Positions 25,225 through 34,243 of a DNA stretch of 64,000 nucleotides are shown here, piece by piece (positions within the stretch are counted from its first letter, which is position 1; each line of letters starts with the position of its first letter). This DNA comes from Tenacibaculum sp. MAR_2009_124 (GTDB taxonomy: Bacteria; Bacteroidota; Bacteroidia; Flavobacteriales; Flavobacteriaceae), in the NCBI RefSeq assembly GCF_900105455.1, contig NZ_FNSF01000001.1:315001-379000 (forward strand), given 5' to 3'. The notes beneath the pieces were generated by a model. That model was not told where the DNA came from. It did no database searches and saw only the letters and a program-made list of their open reading frames with translations. Position numbers and translations under genes: made by a program.

Positions 25225-27309
25225 ATGTTTCTAAATAAATTGTTTTTATCATCTCTATTATTCAGCGTTTCTGCTTTTTCTCAAGTCGATCTTGAGAAGA
25301 AGAGTGACACGATTAAGAATAATGATTTAGATGAGGTTGTTGTTACGGCTACAAGGACCAAAAGACAGTTGTCATCGGTACCAATGCCCGTAACATTGAT
25401 TTCAAAAAAACAAATTCAGAGGTCAGGCTCAGTAAGGTTACGTGACATATTATTAGAACAGACGGGAATAACTATTGTTCAGGATGTAGGAAACTCAGAA
25501 GGAGTTCAGTTACAGGGTGTGGCAGCAGACTACACTTTAATTATGATTGATGGAGTTCCAATTGTGGGAAGAGTTGCGGGGAATATTGATTTAAATAGAA
25601 TTACCGTTAATAATATAAAACAAATTGAAGTTGTAAAAGGACCGTCTTCTGCACTTTATGGTTCAGAGGCTATGGGTGGAGTGATTAATATAATTACCGA
25701 GAAGCCTTTAAGAGAGAGTTTGGATGGTCAGTTTCATGTTTTAACTAGAGGAGGAGGAAGAAACGAATTGGATGTAAATAGCAATTTCACTTATAGAAGA
25801 AACAAAGTAGGGCTTGTTGTCGGAGTAAACTTAAATTCTAGCGGTGGTTTCGATTTAACTCCATTGTCGTCTTCTAGAACCGTAAACCCTCATCAAAATT
25901 ACACTTTTAATTCTCGATATTTATATGATATATCTGAATCTTTAGAATTTGATTTGTCTGGTAGGTATTATAACCAAGAACAGTATGTGGGTGAAATGAC
26001 CAATACACAAACTGATTGGAATTTCAATGCGTTATTAAGACAGAAAATATCAGATAAATGGGATGTAACTTATACGTTTTATGGTACTCAGTTCAAAACT
26101 ATAAGTGCTTTAAATGGAGATACCGCTGAGAACAAAAGAACTTTATTAAGACCAGAGATTCGTACACAATACAATTTTGAAAAATGGGGAACTCTTATTG
26201 GTGGATTCGGAGGTAACCTTGATAAGTTGGATAGAAACTCAATAAATGGTGAAAAGCAATTTCAATCTTGGTATGCCTATGGCCAGTATGATTTTAATCC
26301 AATTTCTACATTGAATGTAGTATTAGGAGCAAGATATGAAGGAAGTGATAGTTATCAATCGGCATTTAGTCCGAAAGTGTCAGCGAGTTACAAGTTAAAT
26401 GATAAGCTAACTTTCAAAGGTTCTGTGGGATATGGGTTTAAGATTCCAGACTTTAGACAGCTATATTTTGATTTTAGAAATGTAAACAATGGTTATATTG
26501 TTTTAGGAACTTACACCGTTCATAACTTATTTGACGGATTGACTGATTTGAGTGCAATTCAAAGAGAATTGAAAACAGAATCATCGATTGGGTATAACTT
26601 TGGTTTTCAATGGAAACCTATTGATGGCTTGAAAGTAAATGTAAATGGTTTTAGAAACAACATTAAAGACCTTATAGATACATTTGACACACAACTTCCT
26701 TATGATGCTTTGGGCTTACCTCAAGGAACTCGCACATTTTCATACAGAAATATAAGCAGCGTTTATACACAGGGTATTGAACTAGATATTAACTACAGAT
26801 TTAATAAAAATATTCGATTGTTAGCCGGATATCAATTTTTGGATACTGGAAGTAATGAAGATTTAGATCGAATTGATGACGGAATATTTTATAGGGATTC
26901 TAATGGTATTTCTCAGGAGCTACAATCGTCATCATATTTTGGATTAGCAAACCGCTCGAGACATATGATTAATGCAAGAATATTCTATGATAATTACAAA
27001 CATAAATTCTCAGTGAGTTTAAGAGGTACATATCGAAGTGAGTTTGCACCGTTTGATAGTAATGCTAATTCCGTAATCGATGGTTTCGACAATTTTGTGA
27101 AGCCTAATACGCAGGTCAATTTGGCTGTAAATAAAACATTGTTTAGCACTATTAATTTGCAATTGGGGATTGACAATTTGTTTAATGAAACTGGAATAGA
27201 GAATAAGGAGCTTTTTAATTTTACTGATACCAATGGTAATATTATCGCTAATGATGCCTATTTACAACTAGGGAGAACAATTTTCGGAAGAATACAAATA
27301 AACATTTAA
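25225..27309 (+). CDS. TonB-dependent heme/iron receptor (HmuR-like)
   Basis: A 694-residue outer-membrane receptor with a signal peptide (about 1-20) and no N-terminal regulatory-like domain. The TonB box region is DLDEVVVTATRTKRQLSSVP (about 34-53); the plug contains RDILLEQTGITIVQDVG, VQLQGVAADYTLIMIDG and KGPSSALYGSEAMGGVINII. The barrel runs to the C-terminus (GRTIFGRIQINI), with the internal RPEIRTQYNFEKWG and KASVGYGFKIPDFRQLYF-like segments. It is 21 nt upstream of a HmuY homologue; in Porphyromonas HmuY passes heme to the receptor HmuR. Heme as ligand is inferred from that pairing. Confidence 0.9.
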   Translation: MFLNKLFLSSLLFSVSAFSQVDLEKKSDTIKNNDLDEVVVTATRTKRQLSSVPMPVTLISKKQIQRSGSVRLRDILLEQTGITIVQDVGNSEGVQLQGVAADYTLIMIDGVPIVGRVAGNIDLNRITVNNIKQIEVVKGPSSALYGSEAMGGVINIITEKPLRESLDGQFHVLTRGGGRNELDVNSNFTYRRNKVGLVVGVNLNSSGGFDLTPLSSSRTVNPHQNYTFNSRYLYDISESLEFDLSGRYYNQEQYVGEMTNTQTDWNFNALLRQKISDKWDVTYTFYGTQFKTISALNGDTAENKRTLLRPEIRTQYNFEKWGTLIGGFGGNLDKLDRNSINGEKQFQSWYAYGQYDFNPISTLNVVLGARYEGSDSYQSAFSPKVSASYKLNDKLTFKGSVGYGFKIPDFRQLYFDFRNVNNGYIVLGTYTVHNLFDGLTDLSAIQRELKTESSIGYNFGFQWKPIDGLKVNVNGFRNNIKDLIDTFDTQLPYDALGLPQGTRTFSYRNISSVYTQGIELDINYRFNKNIRLLAGYQFLDTGSNEDLDRIDDGIFYRDSNGISQELQSSSYFGLANRSRHMINARIFYDNYKHKFSVSLRGTYRSEFAPFDSNANSVIDGFDNFVKPNTQVNLAVNKTLFSTINLQLGIDNLFNETGIENKELFNFTDTNGNIIANDAYLQLGRTIFGRIQINI

Positions 27310-27330
27310 ATACAAACAAAGGATTATATA

Positions 27331-27948
27331 ATGAAAAATTTAAAATCAATCATAGGGGGGCTAGTTATCGCTTTTGTTTTTACATCTTGTAATAACAATG
27401 AAAATGACCAGCCAGATCAACAACTTCAACCAGTTGAAACTAAAAAAATAGAGAATTTACATGCGCCAGCAGAAGGGAGAGGTAATTATACAGGGCCTTT
27501 TACAAAGTTTAGTTTTTCTGAAGGAAAACAAGTAGAAGGAGATAATTGGGATATTGCATTTAGAGCTACTGATATTATTGTAAACGGAGGAGAGAAAGGC
27601 TTTTTGTTAGAAGATATTGATAGAGTTCAAGATGCTTCAATGGTGTTAGTTGAATCAACTTTTGCTGGGATTACAGAGGCTCCAGTAGAATCAGAATTTA
27701 GACAAGATGCAGCTGATGCTTTAGCTGTTACAAAGGGGAGTGGAAATGGATGGTATACTTATAATTTCAGTACACATCTTATTGGTCCAACTCCTGGAAG
27801 AATATTAATCGTAAAAACACATGATGGACACTACGCTAAAGTAGAGATTTTAAATTACTATAAAGACGAAGATACTACATCAGAATCAAAATATTTCACC
27901 TTTAATTATACATACAACCCTAATAAAGGTGATAAAGCACTTCAGTAA
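27331..27948 (+). CDS. hmuY: HmuY family heme-binding lipoprotein
   Basis: A 205-residue lipoprotein: lipobox VFTSC (Cys near residue 20), then an Asn/Gln-rich linker and the all-beta HmuY domain. Family features are YTGPFTKFSFSEGKQVEGDNWDIAFRA near residues 50-75, the NGGEKGF turn, GNGWYTYN and the closing KYFTFNYTYNPN. HmuY proteins bind heme at the cell surface and deliver it to a TonB receptor. His/Met axial ligands cannot be fixed by eye. Second gene of the operon after the HmuR-like receptor, ending at a strong terminator. Confidence 0.88.
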   Translation: MKNLKSIIGGLVIAFVFTSCNNNENDQPDQQLQPVETKKIENLHAPAEGRGNYTGPFTKFSFSEGKQVEGDNWDIAFRATDIIVNGGEKGFLLEDIDRVQDASMVLVESTFAGITEAPVESEFRQDAADALAVTKGSGNGWYTYNFSTHLIGPTPGRILIVKTHDGHYAKVEILNYYKDEDTTSESKYFTFNYTYNPNKGDKALQ

Positions 27949-27985
27949 GTATATTTATTGAATTTTGTTAGTTTTTGTTACGTAT

Positions 27986-28021
27986 AATAGCCTAATCAGG
28001 AAGATTAGGCTATTCTTTTTT
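27986..28021 (+). terminator. Intrinsic terminator of the heme receptor operon
   Basis: The arms AATAGCCTAATC and GATTAGGCTATT pair over 12 bp around a 5-nt loop and are followed by CTTTTTTT on the plus strand. It lies about 40 nt after the hmuY stop. Confidence 0.88.
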
Positions 28022-28078
28022 TATAAAAAACGGGAGGCTAAAATCAACTCCTGTTTTATTCATTTTATGTTGTAAATA

Positions 28079-28657
28079 CTACCTTGTATAATCAACGGCC
28101 ATCTCTAATTTGATGATAGCAGTGACACCTCCTTGAGAAAAATTTTGATCTATAGATTTTCTCAACTTCAAAGAATTAGAGGTTAGCTCTATAATTTCAA
28201 GGTCTCCATGACCAAGATTTGTAAAAGAACTGATTTCATCTGGTAAATCAACTTCAACTAACTCTCCGTTTGAAAGAATTAAAAGATTGTCTCTAAGTTC
28301 CCAATCGACAACACTTGTAGTATTATCCAAGGTATAAGTGTTTTGAGTTGTTTCTCCATTGGAGTCCGTCTGTTGCACACTAAGATCATATGATCCAGAA
28401 TAATTTGCTTTATTTGGGTTTTCAGTAAAAGTAGTAATCGCATCAATGTTAATAGCTCTACCTTCAAAATCTCCTGTATATAGTGATATTGTACCATTCG
28501 AAACATCAAAGTTTCCTGAATAGGTATAACTTGCTAAATTCCATTCTCCTAGAAGATCGCTTGCGTTGTAATTAATATCTTCGTCTGATTTTGAACAGCT
28601 TACCATGGTAACCATAGAGAATAGTACCACAAATACTTTTAAGAATGCTTTTTTCAT
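28079..28657 (-). CDS. Lipocalin-like lipoprotein, hypothetical
   Basis: A 192-residue lipoprotein: signal peptide with lipobox TMVSC (Cys near 21) and a beta-rich mature domain that starts SDLLGEWNLASYTYSG, typical of the lipocalin-like family common in Bacteroidota. Repeating strands (ITTFTENPNKANYSGSY, NTYTLDNTTSVVDWEL, DNLLILSNGELVEV) fit a small barrel. The ligand is unknown. It is convergent with the hmuY operon and stands alone. Confidence 0.8.
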   Translation of the reverse strand: MKKAFLKVFVVLFSMVTMVSCSKSDEDINYNASDLLGEWNLASYTYSGNFDVSNGTISLYTGDFEGRAINIDAITTFTENPNKANYSGSYDLSVQQTDSNGETTQNTYTLDNTTSVVDWELRDNLLILSNGELVEVDLPDEISSFTNLGHGDLEIIELTSNSLKLRKSIDQNFSQGGVTAIIKLEMAVDYTR

Positions 28658-29019
28658 AATAGTTTTTAATTAAAAATTTATTTATAATTTTTTTTTAAAA
28701 GTGTATGATGTTTATTGCGAGTCAATTAATATCATAGCAGCTTTTATCAATTTTCTACAAAGTTGTCATTTTTAAGGAGATAAGTGGTTTTTGTAATTGT
28801 TTTTTTGTTAAATAAGGATAAGATGAGGGAAAAAGAATAGGTGTGATTCCTGTTTTTGTAAGGGAAAAGTTAATTTTTTAATTCAGTTCAACAGATCGAA
28901 AATAAAACTTTTGATGTTTGTTATATTCGCGAAAAAAAATCTAATCAATACACAAATAATTCGATTGTACCGCCTATTCGGAGGTATAATTCTAAGGCAA
29001 CTAATTACCAGATTAATAA
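28658..29019. other. AT-rich intergenic region
   Basis: 362 nt between divergent genes. I see no ORF of note. TATATTCG at 28922-28929 is one base off the -7 consensus and could serve the hydrolase gene at 29020. In the leader, 28968-28986 can form a short hairpin (TACCGCC / GGAGGTA with one mismatch) about 34 nt before the start codon; its role is unclear. Confidence 0.4.
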
Positions 29020-30204
29020 ATGAAATTTACCTTTTTATCAGTTTTTATACTTTTTACAAGTGTTACAATATTTGCTCAAAATGAGAGTAATTTAGTATCA
29101 ATAGGCAAAAAACATAATATTTCTTCTAAAGTATTGGATGAAACTCGTAATTATTATGTGTATTTACCCACTTCCTATAAAACATCTCAAACAAAAAAAT
29201 ATATTGTTGTGTATGTTTTAGATGGAAATCAGAGTAAATTTCACGAGGTTACTGGTATTGTGCAATCTATGAATTCGATATCAAATTTGAAAATGCAAAT
29301 ACCGGAAGTAATTGTAGTGGCCATTGAAAATACTGATAGAGTTAAAAATTTCACGCCTACGAATTCCTTAAACTATTTAGACAGAGAGAATATATTGAGC
29401 TTTAGTTCAAGTGGAGGAGCTAACGATTTTATGAGTTTTATTGAAAATGAATTAATGCCTCATATTAATTCAATATATAGAACTATCGGGAAAAATATGA
29501 TTATTGGCCATTCACTTGGAGGGTTGTTTGGATTACATGTTTTATTAGAAAATCCAACTTTGTTTCAATATTATATTTTAATAGACCCATCTTGGTTTTG
29601 GGATCATAACTACATTGGCAAAAGAGCTAAGAGCATATTGCCTAACAAATCAGACTTAAATGCAAGTGTTTATACAACTTTAGCAAACAATTTTGCTGAA
29701 GATGAAAGACATTTTAAATGGGGACAAGAGTTTTATCAGTTATTAGAAAATAGTAATGCTCCTAACTTAAGAACTAAAATTAAGTATTTTGAAGATGAAA
29801 AACACTTAACCGTTCCTTTGCCGAGTACATATAAAGGATTCCGTTTTATATTTGACGGGTTTGAAATATCCGATTTTAACGAAATTTTTAAGGACCCAAC
29901 TATTATTAATACACATTATAATAAGTTTTCAAAACAACTAGGAGTGACGTTTACTCCAGATGAAAGCTATGTCAATACTTTAGGATATATAGCTTTGCGT
30001 GATCGTAATCTGCCAGAAATTGCTAAATCAATTTTTAAAATTAATTCAGAAAATCATCCTTTATCATTAAATGTTTGGGATAGTTTGGCAGATGCATTTA
30101 AGGCGACTGGAGATGTTCAAGAAGCAAAAAAATGTTATAGAAAAATACTAAGTATAGATTCTGGAAATGTACATGCTAAAAATGAGTTAAAGAAATTAAA
30201 ATAG
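29020..30204 (+). CDS. Secreted esterase (esterase D/IroE-like) with C-terminal TPR
   Basis: A 394-residue protein with a signal peptide (LSVFILFTSVTIFAQ, about 5-19). The alpha/beta-hydrolase domain has the strand KYIVVYVLDGNQSKFHE, the nucleophile elbow IGHSLGG near residue 165, an acid/His region around DEKHLTVPLPSTYKG, and the oxyanion-type segment VIVVAIENTDR. After about residue 310 a tetratricopeptide pair follows (NVWDSLADAFKATGDVQEAKKCYRKIL). Similar proteins hydrolyse siderophore esters or other small esters in the periplasm. With iron genes close upstream a siderophore esterase role is possible but not shown. Confidence 0.85.
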   Translation: MKFTFLSVFILFTSVTIFAQNESNLVSIGKKHNISSKVLDETRNYYVYLPTSYKTSQTKKYIVVYVLDGNQSKFHEVTGIVQSMNSISNLKMQIPEVIVVAIENTDRVKNFTPTNSLNYLDRENILSFSSSGGANDFMSFIENELMPHINSIYRTIGKNMIIGHSLGGLFGLHVLLENPTLFQYYILIDPSWFWDHNYIGKRAKSILPNKSDLNASVYTTLANNFAEDERHFKWGQEFYQLLENSNAPNLRTKIKYFEDEKHLTVPLPSTYKGFRFIFDGFEISDFNEIFKDPTIINTHYNKFSKQLGVTFTPDESYVNTLGYIALRDRNLPEIAKSIFKINSENHPLSLNVWDSLADAFKATGDVQEAKKCYRKILSIDSGNVHAKNELKKLK

Positions 30205-30462
30205 CTGAGTTTACAAAGGAGAAGTGCGGTTTTAAAAAGAAATATCTTAACCTAACAAAAACGTCAATGATTCCGAAAGGCTTCCAAAAGTCTACAGATA
30301 AATGTATTTCGATCCTTTTGCTAAATTCTTATTTGTAAATAGTAAAGTTCATAATAACTAGATTAAATAGATTGACTCTGGGATGTTAAGATTAGACGGA
30401 TAAATAGAATTAATTAAAAAGTAGATCGTATTATTAATTACTTGGTTTAGCTACATTCAAAA

Positions 30463-31152
30463 ATGGAATATTCAGAAACAAATAGATTATCAAGGTTAAC
30501 CGCTATATTAATTCAATTTCAAACTAAGAGAATAATTACGGCGTTTGAATTATCTCAGAAATTTCAGGTTAGTAAGAGAACAATTTATCGAGATATAAAA
30601 TCTTTAGAACAGGCGGGAGTTCCTATTTTAACAGAAGAAGGAAAAGGATATGTATTAATGGACGGCTATAAAATCCCACCTGTAATGTTTACAGAAAAAC
30701 AAGCAAATGCTTTAATTCTAGCAGAGCAGTTAGTGTTAAAAAATAAAGATGCTTCATTTGTGAAAGATTATTCAGAGGCAATAGATAAGATAAAATCAAT
30801 TTTAAAATATAGTATTAAAGATAAAACAAATTTACTTACAGATAGAACGCAATATGATGAAGTTGTACATCAAACAAGAAATAGTAATAATTTATCAGAT
30901 TTACAAAATGCCCTTACTAATTATAATTTAGTAAAGATAGAATATATCAATAAAGAAGGGATCATAACAGACAGAATTATAGAACCTTTCGCTATAATAA
31001 GTACCGAAAATTGGTATTTGATTGCGTGGTGTCGTTTGCGAAACGAGTTTAGGTTTTTTCGACCAGACAGAATTCAAAGAATAGTAGTTCAACCTGAAAG
31101 TTTTGAACCGCATAATATGACTTTGCAAGAATATTTTGATAAGTATCATTAG
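30463..31152 (+). CDS. HTH/WYL-domain transcriptional regulator (YafY family)
   Basis: A 229-residue regulator. The N-terminal HTH_11 winged helix is about residues 7-60 (RLTAILIQFQTKRIITAFELSQ, VSKRTIYRDIKSLEQAGVPI). The WYL domain is about 140-225 with the diagnostic stretch STENWYLIAWCRLRNEFRFFRPDRI, where WYL appears as W-Y-L. WYL domains bind small ligands or nucleic acids. The epoxide-hydrolase-like gene downstream has a direct-repeat operator candidate between them, so this protein likely controls it. The last base of the stop is inside a 16-bp tandem duplication. Confidence 0.92.
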   Translation: MEYSETNRLSRLTAILIQFQTKRIITAFELSQKFQVSKRTIYRDIKSLEQAGVPILTEEGKGYVLMDGYKIPPVMFTEKQANALILAEQLVLKNKDASFVKDYSEAIDKIKSILKYSIKDKTNLLTDRTQYDEVVHQTRNSNNLSDLQNALTNYNLVKIEYINKEGIITDRIIEPFAIISTENWYLIAWCRLRNEFRFFRPDRIQRIVVQPESFEPHNMTLQEYFDKYH

Positions 31153-31179
31153 TTTTTTCTGACATTAGTTTTTTCTGAC
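31148..31179. repeat. 16-bp perfect tandem duplication
   Basis: ATTAGTTTTTTCTGAC occurs twice with no gap, at 31148-31163 and 31164-31179. The first copy contains the stop codon of the WYL regulator gene. It looks like a recent slippage duplication. Confidence 0.9.
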
Positions 31180-31185
31180 CCTAGA

Positions 31186-31217
31186 CATAGGGTTGTCATA
31201 GGGCGGTTTTACGTTTG
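31186..31217 (+). promoter_or_regulatory. Promoter with paired CATAGGG direct repeats
   Basis: CATAGGG occurs at 31186-31192 and 31197-31203, 11 bp apart (one helical turn). TACGTTTG at 31210-31217 fits the -7 consensus TAnnTTTG, and the start codon of the hydrolase gene is at 31248. No TTG lies at the normal -33 spacing, which fits an activator binding the direct repeats, presumably the WYL regulator upstream. Confidence 0.55.
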
Positions 31218-31247
31218 TACCTTATTATTTCTTAAACTATACATAAA

Positions 31248-32201
31248 ATGACAAACGTAATTAATACAAAATTTGAACCAATAGATTTTCCACATCCTAC
31301 CCTAATTTCTGTTAATGGTATAGAACTTGAAGTGTTTGAAGCAGGTAAAAAAAATGCAGGGAATCCCATTATACTATGTCACGGTTTTCCTGAACACGCA
31401 TTTTCTTGGCGTTATCAAATTCCTGCCTTGGTCGAAGGAGGGTATCATGTTATTGTGCCTAATCAACGCGGTTACGGTAACTCATCATGTCCTTCTGAAG
31501 TAACTGATTATGACATTAAGCATTTGACTGCCGACTTAGTTGCTCTATTGGATTATTACGGATATCAAGATGCGATTTTTATAGGGCATGATTGGGGGGC
31601 TAATGTTGTTTGGAATTTAACATTACTGCATCCTGAACGCGTAAATAAAGTGATAAACTTGGCATTGCCTTATCAAGAGAGAGGGGAAAAACCATGGATC
31701 GAGTCTATGGAAGAAATATTTGGGGAAGATTTTTATTTTGTTCACTTCAATAAACAACCAAAAGTTGCAGATGCTATTTTGGAAGAAAAAGCATTTGAGT
31801 TTCTTCGTAATTTATTCCGCAAGAATTTAACTCCCGAACCACCTAAACCAGGGATGTTGATGATTAATCTTGCTAGGGCTGAAAAACCCTTAGGAGAGCC
31901 AATAATGAATGAAAGTGAACTAGCTGTTTTTGTTGCTGCCTTTGAATCATCTGGGTTTACTGGAGGGATAAATTGGTATAGAAACCTCGATCGAAACTGG
32001 CACTTATTGGCAGACATAAACCCAGTTATTCAGCAGCCAGCACTTATGATATATGGTAATCATGATACAATTCCTAAGTTTGAAAGGTTGTCAGAATTTG
32101 TGCCAAAAGTAGATGTGGTTAGTTTAGATTGTGGGCATTGGATTCAGCAAGAGCTTCCGGAAGAAACAAATAGAGTTATTTTAAATTGGTTGAAACAATA
32201 A
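31248..32201 (+). CDS. Alpha/beta hydrolase, epoxide hydrolase-like
   Basis: A 317-residue cytoplasmic hydrolase. The oxyanion loop is LCHGFPEHAFSWRYQI (HGFP near residue 45), and PNQRGYGNSSCPS follows. The nucleophile motif is IGHDWGAN, where Asp replaces Ser as in epoxide hydrolases and haloalkane dehalogenases. The cap is around 165-235, the acid is in YGNHDTIPKFE and the catalytic His in DCGHWIQQELPEE. Epoxide hydrolase rather than dehalogenase is favoured by the HGFPE and Tyr-containing cap. Transcribed on its own after the WYL regulator, with paired repeats in its promoter. Confidence 0.88.
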   Translation: MTNVINTKFEPIDFPHPTLISVNGIELEVFEAGKKNAGNPIILCHGFPEHAFSWRYQIPALVEGGYHVIVPNQRGYGNSSCPSEVTDYDIKHLTADLVALLDYYGYQDAIFIGHDWGANVVWNLTLLHPERVNKVINLALPYQERGEKPWIESMEEIFGEDFYFVHFNKQPKVADAILEEKAFEFLRNLFRKNLTPEPPKPGMLMINLARAEKPLGEPIMNESELAVFVAAFESSGFTGGINWYRNLDRNWHLLADINPVIQQPALMIYGNHDTIPKFERLSEFVPKVDVVSLDCGHWIQQELPEETNRVILNWLKQ

Positions 32202-32600
32202 TCTAGATAAAAATGAAGAGATAAATAAAGTAATAGACTTTTATTCTTGACAAGTATAATCGCAGAAGATACTTTGCTATTCAGGGAAAGGTTGTGTGAA
32301 TAATCGATAGAATAGGACTTAAAAATCATATTAAAAAGGATTGATGGATGAGGTAAGTTCTAGGTAAATAGGATGATAACGTTCACCAAATAAAATATTC
32401 CGCATGTACTCTCTTTTAAATGCGGAATATTTCTTTTTATTGGATTGATAAACGCGATAAGAGATAACTCATTTAAACCACTGATTAATTAATATAGTTA
32501 CCACATAAGGTATTATCAGAAAGTTGATATCGAATTAGACAAATGTCCTTTCTATGGAATTTTATCTTGCTGTTCTTTGTAACAAAATAAAGAACAAATT
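32202..32600. other. Intergenic region
   Basis: 399 nt without a credible ORF. It contains the hairpin terminator at 32394-32432. The rest is AT-rich with no clear promoter consensus for the gene at 32601. Confidence 0.5.
32394..32437 (+). terminator. Hairpin terminator, copy 1 of a repeated stem
   Basis: AATATTCCGCAT (32394-32405) and ATGCGGAATATT (32420-32431) form a 12-bp stem followed by TCTTTTTAT. The same stem sequence recurs at 33261-33303. Confidence 0.8.
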
Positions 32601-33179
32601 ATGAAGCAAGTTTTAATAATTAATGGGCACCCAGATATACAGAGTTACAACCATGCATTATCTGAAGCTTATAAAAATGGAGTGAGTAATACGAACGCAA
32701 TTATTGACACAATAAATATTTCTGAGTTAGACTTTAATCCTAATTTAAGGTTTGGGTATCGCAAAAGAACAGAGTTAGAACCAGACTTAAAGGATGCTAT
32801 TGAAAAACTAAAAAGAGCGGACCATATTGTCTGGTTTTTTCCTTTATGGTGGGCTGGATACCCTGCAATAATGAAAGGATTTATTGATAGGACATTTTTA
32901 CCTGGAATTACGTTTAAATTTGAAGAAGGAAACGAATTACCAATAGGATTGTTAAAAGGTAAATCCGCAAGTGTTTTTATAACTTCAGATACTCCAGAAT
33001 TATACGACAAAGAGGTAATGAAACAGCCAGCTCTTAATCAGTTTAAAATAGCAACGCTTGAGTTTTGTGGTATTAGTCCTGTGAATGTTACTTATATTTC
33101 TACAATAACCGATTCTAGCGAAGAGTTTCGAAAAAATTGGATAGATAAATTATATAGATTAGGAGCAGAACTAAAATAA
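32601..33179 (+). CDS. NAD(P)H-dependent quinone oxidoreductase (flavodoxin-like fold)
   Basis: A 192-residue flavoprotein of the NQO1/KefF/MdaB group. It shows the FMN/FAD phosphate loop VLIINGHPDIQSYNHAL at the N-terminus, the central signature HIVWFFPLWWAGYPAIMKGFIDR (about 74-95), and LLKGKSASVFITSDTPE. These enzymes perform two-electron reduction of quinones in the cytoplasm. Cofactor and partner cannot be refined further. It is flanked on both sides by related hairpins, so it is monocistronic. Confidence 0.9.
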   Translation: MKQVLIINGHPDIQSYNHALSEAYKNGVSNTNAIIDTINISELDFNPNLRFGYRKRTELEPDLKDAIEKLKRADHIVWFFPLWWAGYPAIMKGFIDRTFLPGITFKFEEGNELPIGLLKGKSASVFITSDTPELYDKEVMKQPALNQFKIATLEFCGISPVNVTYISTITDSSEEFRKNWIDKLYRLGAELK

Positions 33180-33260
33180 TTATTTTGTGTACAAAAAGGA
33201 AGGTGTAGCTTATTAGATTTGAGTTTAAAAAGGTGAACATAATAAAGATATTTGTTTATC

Positions 33261-33303
33261 AAAATATTCCGCATTTAAAAGAAAGCAAATGCGGAATGTT
33301 TTT
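33261..33303 (+). terminator. Hairpin terminator, copy 2 of a repeated stem
   Basis: AAAATATTCCGCATTT (33261-33276) pairs with AAATGCGGAATGTTTTT (33287-33303), followed by GGTTTCT. The stem core ATTCCGCAT is identical to that at 32394-32432, with a different loop. Confidence 0.8.
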
Positions 33304-33451
33304 GGTTTCTTATGTTAAAATAAGGGTGTTTTTTTTGATAAAAATTAACTAAAGAAATCATTCTAAAATCGCAAATTCGTCGTGTGAGTAATGATATAAA
33401 TTGTCATAAAAAAAGAGTATAAACAAAGCCAGTATCAAGGATAAGAATACT

Positions 33452-34240
33452 ATGAAATTACAAAAAGAAGCAAAAATAGAATTTGAAAAAATCGCATTAA
33501 AAAGAATTGATAAATTTCCAGATAGACCAACCATAATTTTTTTGCACGATTCTTTAGGGTGTATAAAATTATGGAGAGACTTTCCCTTTAAATTAGGTGA
33601 ACTTACCAAATGTAACGTCCTTGTTTATGATCGACCAGGATATGGTGAATCTTGCGGCTTTTCATACTCTAAAAGGAACAATTATTATATGGAACAAGAG
33701 GCGGATTTATTGTCAGAGTTGTTGGACTTTTGGCAAATTGACGATGCCTTTTTATTCGGACATAGTGACGGCGGATCAATAGCTTTGATAACAGCGGGAA
33801 AGTATCCCGAAAAAATTCGAGGAGTAATTGCGGAAGGAGCGCACATTTTTGTAGAAGATATTACTATCAAAGGAATAGAAGAAGCAATTCAATTCTATAA
33901 AACCACTAATTTAAAATCAAGGTTGGAGAAATATCATGGAACTAAAACGAACGAAATGTTTTGGGCTTGGGCTTCTACATGGACAACCAATGAGTTTAGA
34001 AACTGGAATATTGAAGAATTTTTAAAAGATATTGAATGCCCTTCGCTTATAATTCAAGGTGAAGAAGATGAATATGGAACCTTAAAGCAAGTAACGGAAA
34101 TTGTTAGACAAACAAAAGGGGAATCAATTCAATTGGTATTACCTGAAGTTAAACACACACCGCATAAAGAAGTACCAGAAATAATCTTAGAGAAGGTTAA
34201 CGAGTTTTTAAGCGAACAAAACCGATCAGTAGTATTTTAA
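33452..34240 (+). CDS. Alpha/beta hydrolase
   Basis: A 262-residue cytoplasmic hydrolase. The oxyanion loop is IFLHDSLGCIKLWRDFP, the nucleophile motif FGHSDGGSIAL (Ser near residue 107), the acid in IIQGEEDEYGTL and the catalytic His in PEVKHTPHKEVPE. Arrangement and length match the general hydrolase family that includes menaquinone and BioH-like enzymes; the substrate is unknown. It is convergent with the LysR-type gene, only 3 nt apart, with no visible terminator between them. Confidence 0.88.
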   Translation: MKLQKEAKIEFEKIALKRIDKFPDRPTIIFLHDSLGCIKLWRDFPFKLGELTKCNVLVYDRPGYGESCGFSYSKRNNYYMEQEADLLSELLDFWQIDDAFLFGHSDGGSIALITAGKYPEKIRGVIAEGAHIFVEDITIKGIEEAIQFYKTTNLKSRLEKYHGTKTNEMFWAWASTWTTNEFRNWNIEEFLKDIECPSLIIQGEEDEYGTLKQVTEIVRQTKGESIQLVLPEVKHTPHKEVPEIILEKVNEFLSEQNRSVVF

Positions 34241-34243
34241 AGT

